Shown here: in pieces, positions 1 through 8,490 of the stretch
How positions within the stretch are numbered: position 1 is the stretch's first letter
Layout: each line of letters starts with the position of its first letter
Assembly (NCBI GenBank): GCA_025465035.1
Contig: JAODMH010000086.1
Span: 1 to 46,053 of the forward strand
Direction: 5' to 3'
DNA from: Microbacteriaceae bacterium
GTDB taxonomy: Bacteria > Actinomycetota > Actinomycetes > Actinomycetales > Microbacteriaceae
DNA length: 46,053 bases
The notes under the pieces: generated by a model
What the model saw: the letters and a program-made list of their open reading frames with translations, nothing else
The model's database searches: none
Told to the model about the DNA's origin: nothing
Program-made: the position numbers and the translations under genes

Positions 1-39
1 CTGCATGTCGACCATGATGACGGCGGTGCGTACGGGCAT
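1..39 (-). CDS. Cysteine hydrolase (isochorismatase-like), N-terminal 13 codons only
   Basis: Reading the minus strand from an ATG at 39 gives MPVRTAVIMVDMQ before the window ends. This is the usual opening of isochorismatase-family cysteine hydrolases: a beta strand followed by the catalytic Asp in a V-D-M-Q motif. A purine-rich GAGAGAGAGG stretch upstream can serve as ribosome binding site. The gene is divergent from the MFS exporter, with about 115 bp between start codons, so a shared control region is likely. Only the start is visible, so the substrate cannot be inferred. A second full-length member of the same superfamily lies at 1621-2304. Confidence 0.6.
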   Translation of the reverse strand, partial: MPVRTAVIMVDMQ

Positions 40-61
40 ATGCGGTCGTGCCTCTCTCTCG

Positions 62-108
62 ATACCTACGCTTCGTAGTATTGTTTGGTACTCCACTATT
101 GTTATACA
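62..108 (+). promoter_or_regulatory. Candidate promoter and operator for the MFS gene
   Basis: TTGTTT at 81-86 and TATACA at 103-108 are separated by 16 bp and look like a sigma-70 type promoter reading toward the exporter. An imperfect inverted repeat, CTACG-CTT-CGTAG flanked by ATA/TAT (62-81), abuts the -35 box and could be an operator shared with the divergent hydrolase. No matching regulator gene is visible. The assignment is by pattern only. Confidence 0.45.
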
Positions 109-156
109 GTACTTGAAGTTACGTTCGTATTACATTCTGACCGCGGGAGTATCCGT

Positions 157-1608
157 TTGCTACTTGAGACCACGCCGCCCGCCGCAGAGACCGACCCCCG
201 GGGGCGCCCGTGGATCACCTTTTCCGCCCTCGTCGCGATGGCCGCACTCACCATCCTCGACGTGTCGAAGGTGGGAGTCGCGCTGCCCGCGATCCAGCAA
301 TCGACCGGTCGTTCAGAATCCGCGATCCAGTTCATGCTCGTCGGGTACACGATCGCCTATGCCCTTCTCCTGCTGCCCTCTGGACGCCTCGGCGATGTGA
401 TCGACCGCAAGAGAGTCTTCCTCTTCGGGGCCTGCATCTTCGTCGGCGCAAGTGTGCTCTGCGCACTGTCGCCGAGCGCCTCCTGGCTCGTCGTGGGACG
501 TCTCGTTCAGGGGGCGGGTGCTGGGGTGCTCATGCCGCAGGTGCTGGGCATCATCCAACGGATTTTTCCCGCCGGGCGCCGCACAAAGCCGCTCGCCATC
601 CTCGCAGCGATCCTTGCGGCCACCTCCACCTTCGGTCCGGTCATTGCGGGCACCGTCATGCAGCTGGTGGGCACGCCGGACTCCTGGCGTGCGCTGTTCT
701 GGATCAACGTCGGCGTCGGCGCGATCGTCGTTCCTCTCGCGTGGAGATTCATCCGTGAGCCGTACAGTGAGAAGCGCCGCGGCTTCGACCTCGCCGGGGT
801 CGCCCTTCTCACGCCAGCAGTCGTCCTGACGATCTTCCCGCTCAGCACGATCTCATCGACCTCGGCGCCCGCGCCCTGGATGCTCGCTGCGACCGCCGTC
901 GGCCTCTGCTTCGGCGTGCTGTTCGTACGACACGAAATGAAGCTGGCACGCGGAACGACGCAGCCTCTCGTCGATCCGCTGCTTTTCGCGATCCGGCACT
1001 TTCCCTCTGGTCTCGTCATCTCGGGGCTGGCCTACGCTGCAGGTACGGCAAGCGCGCTTGTCGTGACCCTCTCGCTGCAGCAGGCCGCCGGGCAGAGCGC
1101 CCTGCAGACGGCGCTATGGATGTTGCCAGCCGCCGCCGCGGCAGTGACCGGGTCATGGATCACGAGCAGGCTCCCCCAGGCCACGAGCTACCGGCTGATC
1201 GCCGTCGGGACCGGGATCGGCGCGGTCGCCCTGCTCTCGATCTCGCTCGCGCTCGGCAGCGTGCCACAGAAGTGGCTGCCGCTGGCCCTGTGCCTCCTGC
1301 TCGTCGTCAACTCCTTCGGTTCCTCGCTCGTCGGAGCCCCGAACCAGGCGCGCACGCTTCTCGAGGTCCCCGACTTCCGGTCGAGCATCGCGGGTTCGCT
1401 CATTCAGTTCTCGCAGCGCATCGGATCGGCCATCGGGCTTGCTCTCGCGCTCATCATCTACTACGTATTCGAATTCAACCCCGTGCCATGGACCGGCCGA
1501 CCGACCCTGGGCCCGACGCTGGCGATCGCCCTCACTGCCGCGTTCACCGCCACTTCGCTCATCGTCGCGCTTGCGGACCGGGACCGGCGGGCACCGGCGC
1601 TGCGATAG
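157..1608 (+). CDS. MFS drug/metabolite exporter (DHA2-like, about 14 membrane segments)
   Basis: A 483-residue integral membrane protein of the major facilitator superfamily. The motif RLGDVIDRKRV after the second helix is the MFS signature loop, and SRLPQ near the middle marks the second half. Length and helix count fit the EmrB/QacA (DHA2) branch, which exchanges drugs or metabolites for protons at the plasma membrane. The start is placed at TTG 157 because GGGAG (145-149) sits 7 nt upstream; an earlier TTG at 85 overlaps the promoter. It is divergent from one cysteine hydrolase and convergent with a second, so it may export a compound these enzymes process. The substrate cannot be read from the sequence. 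Confidence 0.85.
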   Translation: MLLETTPPAAETDPRGRPWITFSALVAMAALTILDVSKVGVALPAIQQSTGRSESAIQFMLVGYTIAYALLLLPSGRLGDVIDRKRVFLFGACIFVGASVLCALSPSASWLVVGRLVQGAGAGVLMPQVLGIIQRIFPAGRRTKPLAILAAILAATSTFGPVIAGTVMQLVGTPDSWRALFWINVGVGAIVVPLAWRFIREPYSEKRRGFDLAGVALLTPAVVLTIFPLSTISSTSAPAPWMLAATAVGLCFGVLFVRHEMKLARGTTQPLVDPLLFAIRHFPSGLVISGLAYAAGTASALVVTLSLQQAAGQSALQTALWMLPAAAAAVTGSWITSRLPQATSYRLIAVGTGIGAVALLSISLALGSVPQKWLPLALCLLLVVNSFGSSLVGAPNQARTLLEVPDFRSSIAGSLIQFSQRIGSAIGLALALIIYYVFEFNPVPWTGRPTLGPTLAIALTAAFTATSLIVALADRDRRAPALR

Positions 1609-1620
1609 GCGGGGTGGCGA

Positions 1621-2304
1621 CTACGCGGAGGTGCGCTGGCTCCAGTACTCCGGGTTGCGACCGTAGTCCGGCGTCGTGAACGCTCTGTCCCATGCAGCAC
1701 CGGGTGCGATCAGTTCGCGCCATGGAGCGATCTCCGTGTAGAGCACGCGCATCGAATTGAGCGCTGCGAAGTGCAGCTCCGGACCGTCGGTGCTGACCGC
1801 GTCATCCGGAACTGCCATCTCGAAATTGTGCGCGAGCCCCGAGCGAACCGTCGCCTCGACGCAGACATTGGTCTGCAGCCCGGCGACGATGAGGCGGGTT
1901 ACTCCGAGGTTGCGCAGCACCGGCTCGAACTCCGTGTACTCGAAGAAGCTCGGTCTGGTCTTCTCGATCACCAGGTCTCCCGGCTGCGGTGCCACGGCAT
2001 CCATGATCTGCGCACTCCATGACTCCGCCTCTGCGGAAACCTCTGGCAGCCGTCCGGCGAGCGACGCAGCGAGCCTCTGAAACCGCGGATTGGCACCTAG
2101 GACGCCGGCCTGACTGCCGACGGCGCGGGAGAAGATGATGGGAATGCCCTGTGCCCGGGCTTCGGTGAGAAGCTCGGCGCACTCCGCCACCACTTCGTGC
2201 AGCCGCCAGATGGGCGGCCAGCCGAGGGCATCGCGCATACCGTCGCTGGCGATGTACATGTTCTGGACGTCGATCATGACGACCGCGGTATCGCCCTGGT
2301 GCAT
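1621..2304 (-). CDS. Cysteine hydrolase, isochorismatase superfamily
   Basis: A 227-residue soluble enzyme with the complete Asp-Lys-Cys triad of the superfamily: D12 in VMIDVQN, K115 in IEKTRPSFF and C148 in GLQTNVCVEATVR. Members hydrolyse amides such as N-carbamoylsarcosine, biuret, ureidoacrylate or nicotinamide, or the vinyl ether of isochorismate. A catalytic Cys argues for amide chemistry here. The ATG at 2304 is preceded by GGAG at good spacing. It lies downstream of the peptide-type ABC operon on the same strand, behind a strong hairpin (2347-2381), so it may be expressed at a lower level from the same transcript. The exact substrate is unknown. Confidence 0.88.
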   Translation of the reverse strand: MHQGDTAVVMIDVQNMYIASDGMRDALGWPPIWRLHEVVAECAELLTEARAQGIPIIFSRAVGSQAGVLGANPRFQRLAASLAGRLPEVSAEAESWSAQIMDAVAPQPGDLVIEKTRPSFFEYTEFEPVLRNLGVTRLIVAGLQTNVCVEATVRSGLAHNFEMAVPDDAVSTDGPELHFAALNSMRVLYTEIAPWRELIAPGAAWDRAFTTPDYGRNPEYWSQRTSA

Positions 2305-2346
2305 TGTGTCTCCTTGTCGATTGCCTGTTGAGTGAAATGCATGAAA

Positions 2347-2381
2347 CCGGCTTCCCCTCCACTCGAAGGAAGGGAAGCCGG
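2347..2381 (-). terminator. Intercistronic hairpin after the ABC lipoprotein gene
   Basis: CCGGCTTCCC (2347-2356) pairs perfectly with GGGAAGCCGG (2372-2381), and further pairing (TCC/GGA) continues into the loop. It lies 18 bp beyond the lipoprotein gene's stop codon and upstream of the hydrolase gene, both on the minus strand. Only a short TTTC tract follows, so it may be an attenuating terminator or an mRNA 3' end stabiliser rather than a full stop. Confidence 0.5.
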
Positions 2382-2399
2382 CGTCTGAGTGTCGTCGGA

Positions 2400-3989
2400 T
2401 CAGCCCATGGATACGTTGTTGAAGTCGATCCACCAGCTCTTCGGCTGCACATAACCCTTGACCGAAGCGGACATCGCGCGCGGAGCGGTGTCGTTGACGA
2501 CGTACATCCACCCCGCGTCCTTCGTCTGGAGAGAACCGGCTTCGGTGAGGAGCTTGGCGCGCGCCGCGTCGTCGGTGGTCACGAGTGCCTGAGAACGCAG
2601 GTCGTCGAAGCCCTTGTTGCAGTATCCGAAGAGGCTGCTACCGCACTGCAGGGTCCATCCCCAGCTCGACGGCTGCTCGAGGCTGAAGGCCTGGTTGGCC
2701 GCCTGCCATCCGGTGTTACCGGCGCCGAGCTTCGCATACATGCCAGAGAAGTCCACCGGGGCGAGCGTCACACGGATGTTGACCTTCGCCAGTTGGGCCT
2801 GAAGCGCCTCGTCCATCGCCTTGGCCTGCATCGAACCGGACCCGGAGGTGATGTAGCCGACGGTGATGTCGATGCCACCCGAATAACCCGCATCCGCGAG
2901 AAGTTGTTTCGCCTTGGCCGGATCGTAGTTGTAGATGTTGTTCGCCTTGTCGTAGTAGAGACTCGCGGGCGCCATCATCTGGTAGGCCGGTGTCGCCGTA
3001 CCGTGCAGCAGATCCTTCGCGATCGCGTCACGATCGATCGCGAAGTTCATTGCCTGGCGAACCCGGATATCGTTGAAGGGCTTCTCTTGAGTCATGAGCT
3101 GCCACGACCACTCCCAGTCGAACGAGTTGCCGGTGGTGGCGAATCCGGCAGCCTTCAGGCTCGTAAAATCGTCTGGCTGGGCCGCTTCGATCCAGTCGAC
3201 TCGACCGGACCGGAGGGCCGCCGTACGCGCGGCGGGATCGGGGATGAGGTCCACCGTGATGCGGTCGAGCTTTGGCACCACACCCCAGTACTTCTGGTTC
3301 TTCACGAATGAGATCGACTGGTTCGGCGTCTCAGAGTCGAAGATGAACGGGCCGGTTCCAACCGGTTTCTTCGCCTGCCCTGCACTTCCAAACTTGTCCA
3401 GCGAGGTGGGGCTGGCGAAGTAGACGTTGTAGAGGTCGGCAAGGAAGAACGCGAACGGTTTGTTGAGCGTGAAGGTGACGGTCGAGTCATCCACCTTCTT
3501 CACGTCCTGCACGTAGGCGAGCACCGCGTAGTACGTGATGAGCTTGGGATCGTAGTGCGGGTCGTTCTTGTCCATGTAGCGATGGATGTTGTAGATCACT
3601 GCGCTCGCATCGAATTTCGTGCCGTCCGTGAACGTGACGTTCTTCTGCAGGTGGAAGGTGTAGCTCAGGCCGTCGCTGGAGATATCCCACGACTTGGCCA
3701 GCGCCGCGCCGACCCCGGCCGGCTTCGTCGGGTCGGACACGTCGCGCTTGGTGAGACCCTCGTAGACGAGGTTTCCGATGAGTCTCTGGCCCTCATAGCC
3801 TGCGGACGTGATCGCCCCGGTGTCGAGGCTGGGGAGGGACGCCATCTGGGATCCGATGACGAGCTCCTGCTTCACCGCCGCTCCGGAACCTCCGGAAGCG
3901 CAGCCGGTGAGTACGACCGCGGTAGCAGCAACGGTAGCGAGTAGAGCGAGCAGGCGGCGCCTGCCGCCTCTGGGCATTGCGTGGTGCAT
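2400..3989 (-). CDS. ABC transporter substrate-binding lipoprotein (peptide/nickel family 5)
   Basis: A 529-residue solute-binding protein of SBP family 5. A positively charged N terminus, a hydrophobic stretch and the lipobox LTGC (Cys at residue 30) mark a lipoprotein anchored outside the membrane. Family hallmarks are NLVYEGL, the SWDISSDGLSYTFHL block, GTGPF and the FNDIRVRQAMNFAIDR segment. It would deliver a peptide, opine, glutathione-like or other amide solute to the permeases encoded upstream. The ATG at 3989 has AGAGGAGAA just ahead. It is the last gene of a dppBCDF-type operon, 50 bp after the second ATPase gene. The ligand cannot be told from sequence, but the nearby amidohydrolase hints at an amide-bearing compound. 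Confidence 0.93.
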   Translation of the reverse strand: MHHAMPRGGRRRLLALLATVAATAVVLTGCASGGSGAAVKQELVIGSQMASLPSLDTGAITSAGYEGQRLIGNLVYEGLTKRDVSDPTKPAGVGAALAKSWDISSDGLSYTFHLQKNVTFTDGTKFDASAVIYNIHRYMDKNDPHYDPKLITYYAVLAYVQDVKKVDDSTVTFTLNKPFAFFLADLYNVYFASPTSLDKFGSAGQAKKPVGTGPFIFDSETPNQSISFVKNQKYWGVVPKLDRITVDLIPDPAARTAALRSGRVDWIEAAQPDDFTSLKAAGFATTGNSFDWEWSWQLMTQEKPFNDIRVRQAMNFAIDRDAIAKDLLHGTATPAYQMMAPASLYYDKANNIYNYDPAKAKQLLADAGYSGGIDITVGYITSGSGSMQAKAMDEALQAQLAKVNIRVTLAPVDFSGMYAKLGAGNTGWQAANQAFSLEQPSSWGWTLQCGSSLFGYCNKGFDDLRSQALVTTDDAARAKLLTEAGSLQTKDAGWMYVVNDTAPRAMSASVKGYVQPKSWWIDFNNVSMG

Positions 3990-4039
3990 TTCTTCTCCTC
4001 TGATGGTGCATCGGGGTCGTGCGTGATGGTCAGGAAGGC

Positions 4040-4798
4040 CTAACTGGGAGCCGCCAAGTGCCGTGCCGTCAAGAGGTCGCGCGTGTACGCGTCCTGCGGA
4101 TCGGCCAGAACATCGCGAGTTGCCCCGGACTCGACGGTTCGACCGCGGTTCAGCACCAGCACGTCGTCGCTGATGTGCTCGACGACCGCCAGATCATGGC
4201 TGATGAAGAACATGGCGACACCCGTGCTGGCCTGCAGATCGGCGAAGGTGTTGAGCACCTGGGCCTGCACCGACTTGTCGAGTGCGGAAACCGCCTCGTC
4301 GCAGACCAGCACGTCTGGATTGTTCGCGATCGCGCGCGAGATCGCGACACGCTGTGCCTGACCACCGGACAGCTCGTGCGGGAACGCGTGCAGATAGTCC
4401 GGGGGAAGGGAAACCTGGTCGAGTAGTCGTTCCACTGTCGACGCCCACGTTTTCCGCGGAACGTTCTGCGCCCGCAGCTGGAAGTAGAGGTTCTGCCGCA
4501 CCGTCATCGTCGGATTGAGCGCGTTGCGCGGATCCTGCGGCACGAGTTGGATTCGGCGCCTCGCCGCCCTCAGCTGCGAGCGGCCGAGTGCGAGCAGGTC
4601 TTCTCCTCCTAACCACACCCGGCCGGAGTCGGGACTCAGCAGCCGCATAACAATACGGCCGAGCGTCGATTTCCCGCTCCCCGATTCGCCGACGACGCCG
4701 AGCGTCTTTCCTCGTTCGAGGGAAAACGAGACCCCGTGCAAAGCCGTAAACGCTCCGAATGACTTGACGACGTCTTCCGCCGCAAGGACTGTGTTCAT
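4040..4798 (-). CDS. ABC transporter ATP-binding protein, DppF/OppF-like
   Basis: A 252-residue ATPase with Walker A GESGSGKST (about residues 38-46), Q-loop VPQDPRNALNP, signature LSGGQAQRV and Walker B VLVCDEAVSALD. These are typical of the second ATPase of peptide/nickel importers. It is shorter than the usual 300-330 residues because it lacks most of the C-terminal oligopeptide-transporter extension. Its start overlaps the end of the preceding ATPase gene by 4 nt, so the two are translationally coupled and presumably form the heterodimeric motor at the inner face of the membrane. Confidence 0.93.
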   Translation of the reverse strand: MNTVLAAEDVVKSFGAFTALHGVSFSLERGKTLGVVGESGSGKSTLGRIVMRLLSPDSGRVWLGGEDLLALGRSQLRAARRRIQLVPQDPRNALNPTMTVRQNLYFQLRAQNVPRKTWASTVERLLDQVSLPPDYLHAFPHELSGGQAQRVAISRAIANNPDVLVCDEAVSALDKSVQAQVLNTFADLQASTGVAMFFISHDLAVVEHISDDVLVLNRGRTVESGATRDVLADPQDAYTRDLLTARHLAAPS

Positions 4799-5802
4799 GC
4801 CACACCCGCTTCTGCGTTATCGAGCGGCCTGGCCACGCCGTGGCCAGGTTCGACCGGGATCAGGTCGCTCCAGTGCCGCTGCGAGCGCACCTCGTCCGGC
4901 ACGACGGCGAGGTGCCCACGAGCGACGGACACCGACGGCTCGGCCGCGATGAGCGCTCGCGTGTACGGATGATGCGCGTTGTGCAGCACCTGGCTCGCGA
5001 ACCCCAGTTCGACGATCCGTCCAGACAGCATCACTGCGACACGATCGCCCGGCTGGTTCGCGATGAGCGCGGCAATTCCGATGTCATGCGTGATGAAGAG
5101 GATCGCCGTGCTGAGCCGGTCGCGAAGGTCGCCGAGCAATTGCACCACGCGGACCCCGACGGAGGCGTCAAGGGCGCTCGACGGTTCATCCGCCACTATC
5201 AGCTCTGGTTCACAACAGATCGCGATGGCGATCGCGACTCTCTGGCGCATGCCGCCCGAGACCTCGTGCGGATAGCACCGAGCGACTCTTTCCGGCTCGT
5301 GGATGTGCACCAGCGTGAGTAGTTCGATCATGCGCGCGTGAGCGGCGTCCCGGCCCTCAACCCTGTGGTGTTGTTCGAGGGTCTCGATGATCTGCCCGCC
5401 AATCCGGCGCATGGGATCCAGTGAGGAATTCGGATCCTGCGGGACCATCCCGATCCGATCGCCCTGGATCGTGCGGAGCGAGCGGCGCGAGATCTTCAAC
5501 AGGTCACGATCGTCGAAGATCGCCGTACCATCGACCCGGGCGCCGAACGGAGCCATTCCTGTGATACTTCGGGCGAACACCGTCTTGCCGCTCCCGGACT
5601 CTCCTAGCAGCACTGTCACCTGTGCGCGCTCGAAGCCGAGGCCGACCCGGTCGACCACTGTCGACCAGCGACCACCCGTACCGCGGAACGATACGCTCAC
5701 GTCGGTCGCGTCGAGAACGAGTGGGACCTCCGGTGGAAGCTGGCCGGCGCGCGCGCCGTCCGGAACCTCCGTCTTGCGGCTCCGGTGTGCTGTGTCGGTC
5801 AT
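4795..5802 (-). CDS. ABC transporter ATP-binding protein, DppD/OppD-like
   Basis: A 335-residue ATPase with Walker A GESGSGKTV, Q-loop VPQDPNSSLDP, signature VSGGMRQRV and Walker B LIVADEPSSALD. Near the C terminus, HNAHHPYTRALIAA is the conserved start of the oligopeptide-transporter C-terminal domain. It carries a longer hydrophilic N-terminal leader (about 28 residues) than most DppD proteins. Four-nucleotide overlaps join it to the DppC-like gene upstream and the DppF-like gene downstream. It pairs with the latter to energise import. Confidence 0.93.
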   Translation of the reverse strand: MTDTAHRSRKTEVPDGARAGQLPPEVPLVLDATDVSVSFRGTGGRWSTVVDRVGLGFERAQVTVLLGESGSGKTVFARSITGMAPFGARVDGTAIFDDRDLLKISRRSLRTIQGDRIGMVPQDPNSSLDPMRRIGGQIIETLEQHHRVEGRDAAHARMIELLTLVHIHEPERVARCYPHEVSGGMRQRVAIAIAICCEPELIVADEPSSALDASVGVRVVQLLGDLRDRLSTAILFITHDIGIAALIANQPGDRVAVMLSGRIVELGFASQVLHNAHHPYTRALIAAEPSVSVARGHLAVVPDEVRSQRHWSDLIPVEPGHGVARPLDNAEAGVA

Positions 5803-6701
5803 GAGTCGCCTCCTCGTCCGTTGATCGCCTGTCGGATTCCGTCCCCGATGAGGGGGAACATCATCGACAGGGCGAGGATTACGATGACCGGCTCGAGTGA
5901 AAGCAAGGGGTCGGAATAGAGCGCCGTCTGCATCTCCTGTAAAACCGAGCCGAGCTCCGGCTGGGGTGACGGCACGCCGAGGCCGATGAACCCGAGGCCG
6001 CCCGCGATGGCGACGTTGGCTCCGACGAGCGAGGTCGAATATGCGAGCACCGCCGGAAGCGTCACGGGCGTGACCTGTCTGGCTAGGATCCCCGGGAAAC
6101 TCGAGCCGCTCGAGCGAGCCGCCGTGATGTAATCGAGGTCCCTAATGCGTGCGACCTCCGTCTCCGCGATCCGGGCGACGGGCGCGATCCAGACGAGGGT
6201 TAGCGCGAGGATGAGCGTGCCCAGACCGACGCCGAGCGTGATCGCAAGCAGAAGCGAGAGCAGCACGCCGGGAAAGGCGAACAGGATGTCGATCGCGCGC
6301 ATGAGGATGGTGTTGACCAGCCCGCCTGACAGGCCAGCGACCGTGCCGATGATCAGACCGATGATCGTCGCAATGATGATGGGCACAAGGCCGGCGATGA
6401 GTGACGTTCGCGTGGCGTAGACGAGGCGGCTGATCATGTCCCGACCCTGCGAATCCGTTCCCAGCAGGTGGTCAACGCTCCCTATCGGGAGAAGACGGGA
6501 GCCCAGGTCACCGGTCAGAGGATTGTCCAGGGGAAGTACAGGCGCGAGGATCACCACGATAACGAGTACGAGGAGCACTCCAAGGGCGACCTGCGAGCGC
6601 AGTGGCATCCGGGAAAGTACCGGTCTGCTGCGGAAACGCACCTTCGGTGCCCTATCGATGGCGACTGCTGCCCCCTGATTGGCGCTGGCGAGACCGGTCA
6701 T
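5799..6701 (-). CDS. ABC transporter permease, DppC/OppC-like
   Basis: A 300-residue inner-membrane permease. The N-terminal SQVALGVLLVLVIVVILAPVL segment and the LLGTDSQGRDMISRLVYATRTSL motif are typical of the C-type permease of peptide/nickel importers. The EAA loop that docks the ATPases appears around AARSSGSSFPGILARQVTP. About six membrane helices can be drawn. It overlaps both neighbouring genes by 4 nt in the operon order permease B, permease C, ATPase D, ATPase F, lipoprotein. Confidence 0.93.
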   Translation of the reverse strand: MTGLASANQGAAVAIDRAPKVRFRSRPVLSRMPLRSQVALGVLLVLVIVVILAPVLPLDNPLTGDLGSRLLPIGSVDHLLGTDSQGRDMISRLVYATRTSLIAGLVPIIIATIIGLIIGTVAGLSGGLVNTILMRAIDILFAFPGVLLSLLLAITLGVGLGTLILALTLVWIAPVARIAETEVARIRDLDYITAARSSGSSFPGILARQVTPVTLPAVLAYSTSLVGANVAIAGGLGFIGLGVPSPQPELGSVLQEMQTALYSDPLLSLEPVIVILALSMMFPLIGDGIRQAINGRGGDS

Positions 6702-7675
6702 AGTTGTCCCACCCTGATTCTGGGATCGAGTAGTGCGTTGAGGAGATCGGCGAGCAGGAGCACGACGATGAAGATGACGGCGATGAGCAGCGATACGGCC
6801 TGAATGAGGGTGTAGTCCCGCAGCGCGACCGACTGCACCACGAGAGCGCCGAGCCCGGGGATGCTGAAGATGTTCTCGACGAAGAGCGCGCCGCCGAGCA
6901 TCGTGCCGACCTGGATACCCAGCACCGTGACCATGGGCGGTAGCGCGTTGTGGTGGGCGTGCACCGTGATACGGAGGGGCGACAGGCCTCGTGCCCGAAG
7001 GGATGGCAACAGTTCGGTGGCCTGGAGAGTGGAGATCGAGGTTTTGAGTGAGCGCGCCATCTGAGCTCCGGGGGCGAGGGCGAGCGCGACCGCCGGCAGA
7101 AGCAGGTGGCTGCCGATGTCGGTGACACTTCCGTTCCCGCGAGTGGAAACCCCGCCAGCCGGGAACAGCGGCAGCAGAACCGCGAAGCAGATGAGCAGGA
7201 TGAGTGCCACTGTGTATTGCGGAGCCGAGAGAAAGACGGCTTCGATCCAGTCGGTCGTGCGTCGCAGTCCACGCCAGCGCGATGTCGCGGCGTTGCCCAT
7301 GGCGAGCCCGATGATCACGGCGAGGATGCTCGCGGCGAGGCCGAGAAGCAGGGTGTTGCCGAGCGCCGGGCCGATCACCGAGGCGACCGGCCTTCCCTGG
7401 CTGTACGAGTAACCGAAGTCGCCGGTGATCGCATGCCCGAGCCAGTTGAAGAACTGCACGATGAGCGGCTGGTCGAGACCCATCACCCTGCGGAGCGCCT
7501 CCCGATCGGCCGCGGTGCTCTGCAGACCGAGAACGTTGAGTGCCGGATCACCCGGCACCGCGCGAACGGCGAAGAACACGATCATGGAGACGAAAAACGC
7601 CGTTATGACGGTCAGCAGCAAGCGGGAGCCAATGAACCGGACGAGCCGGTTATGTCGCATTGCTTTGTAGTCCAT
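6698..7675 (-). CDS. ABC transporter permease, DppB/OppB-like
   Basis: A 325-residue permease and the first gene of the operon. The opening helix RLLLTVITAFFVSMIVFFAVRAVPGDPA with the following MGLDQP motif, and GDFGYSYSQGRPV, are diagnostic of the B-type permease of the peptide/nickel class. The EAA loop lies around LRARGLSPLRITVHAHHNALPPM. The ATG at 7675 is taken as start, although no clear ribosome site precedes it; an alternative ATG five codons later is possible. Two palindromes immediately upstream (7679-7710) are candidate control sites for the operon. Confidence 0.92.
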   Translation of the reverse strand: MDYKAMRHNRLVRFIGSRLLLTVITAFFVSMIVFFAVRAVPGDPALNVLGLQSTAADREALRRVMGLDQPLIVQFFNWLGHAITGDFGYSYSQGRPVASVIGPALGNTLLLGLAASILAVIIGLAMGNAATSRWRGLRRTTDWIEAVFLSAPQYTVALILLICFAVLLPLFPAGGVSTRGNGSVTDIGSHLLLPAVALALAPGAQMARSLKTSISTLQATELLPSLRARGLSPLRITVHAHHNALPPMVTVLGIQVGTMLGGALFVENIFSIPGLGALVVQSVALRDYTLIQAVSLLIAVIFIVVLLLADLLNALLDPRIRVGQL

Positions 7676-7678
7676 AAT

Positions 7679-7710
7679 TGTAATGTTTTACAGTGCGACT
7701 GTTTCAGTCG
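7679..7710. promoter_or_regulatory. Two adjacent palindromes upstream of the ABC operon
   Basis: TGTAA-TGTT-TTACA (7679-7692) and CGACTG-TTT-CAGTCG (7696-7710) are perfect inverted repeats lying 4-35 bp before the permease start codon. They sit in the roughly 230 bp divergent region shared with the PadR gene. Such paired symmetric sites fit operators bound by a dimeric regulator. The PadR protein encoded next door is the obvious candidate, but the binding partner is inferred only from position. Confidence 0.45.
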
Positions 7711-7905
7711 TGTTACGCCGTCATTAACATGGCGGGAGCCACCACGGATATTCGTCTCTCCAGCGCCTGACGTACCAAGCAGTTACGTAGAACAAGACAT
7801 GACTAGTGGGTCGGACCACTTTTTTGGGACCCGGAATAGCTATGATTCGTTCAATAGGTCAGGCGGGGCTCAGCGACGAGCAGCCTGTACGGATAGGAAT
7901 GATCG

Positions 7906-8490
7906 GTGGCACTCAAACACGCAATTCTCGCTGCGCTCTCCCGTGGAGTACCGCGCACAGGATACGAACTGAACGCGAGCTTCAGCGACGACAATGACCG
8001 CGCATGGCATGCCAGCCCATCGCAGGTGTACGCAGAGCTGACCAAAATGGCGAAGAACGGCCTCATCGAGATCAGTGATCGTAATGAGCGAGGGCGCACC
8101 AGCTACGCGATCACGGATCCAGGACGCGACGAGCTCAAACGATGGTTGGTACGCGACGAGCCAGACCACAGTATTCGTGACGATTCGATGATGAGGCTCG
8201 TCACGATGTGGGTTCTGGATGACACGAACGCCCGTTATCTCATCGAGGCCGAGACCGCCTTCCAACGAAAACGCCAACTGAGCCTCACGCACCTGCTCGA
8301 GGCGTGGGATGAGGTGCGCGAAGACACGCGCGTGTGGCGGAACCGCCGGGCGACCTATCTTCTGTGGCTGTCACAGACCGAACTCATGCTCGAGTGGCTG
8401 TCGGGTCTTCTGAACGTTCTCGAACAGCCGGAACGCCCCGTTCCGGAGATATTCGAGAACATGAGCGCGCTCGCTAGCATGAAGGCATGA
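7906..8490 (+). CDS. PadR-family transcriptional regulator
   Basis: A 194-residue regulator with an N-terminal winged helix (LKHAILAALSRGVPRTGYELNASF, then SQVYAELTKMAKNGLIEI and the wing GRTSYAITDPGRDEL) and a C-terminal helical dimerisation domain, the layout of PadR proteins. These usually repress adjacent genes and release DNA on binding small aromatic or hydrophobic ligands. It starts at GTG 7906. A TATGAT -10-like box lies at 7841-7846. It is divergent from the ABC importer operon and overlaps the carbonic anhydrase gene by 4 nt, so it probably controls the importer, the enzyme or both. Confidence 0.9.
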   Translation: MALKHAILAALSRGVPRTGYELNASFSDDNDRAWHASPSQVYAELTKMAKNGLIEISDRNERGRTSYAITDPGRDELKRWLVRDEPDHSIRDDSMMRLVTMWVLDDTNARYLIEAETAFQRKRQLSLTHLLEAWDEVREDTRVWRNRRATYLLWLSQTELMLEWLSGLLNVLEQPERPVPEIFENMSALASMKA

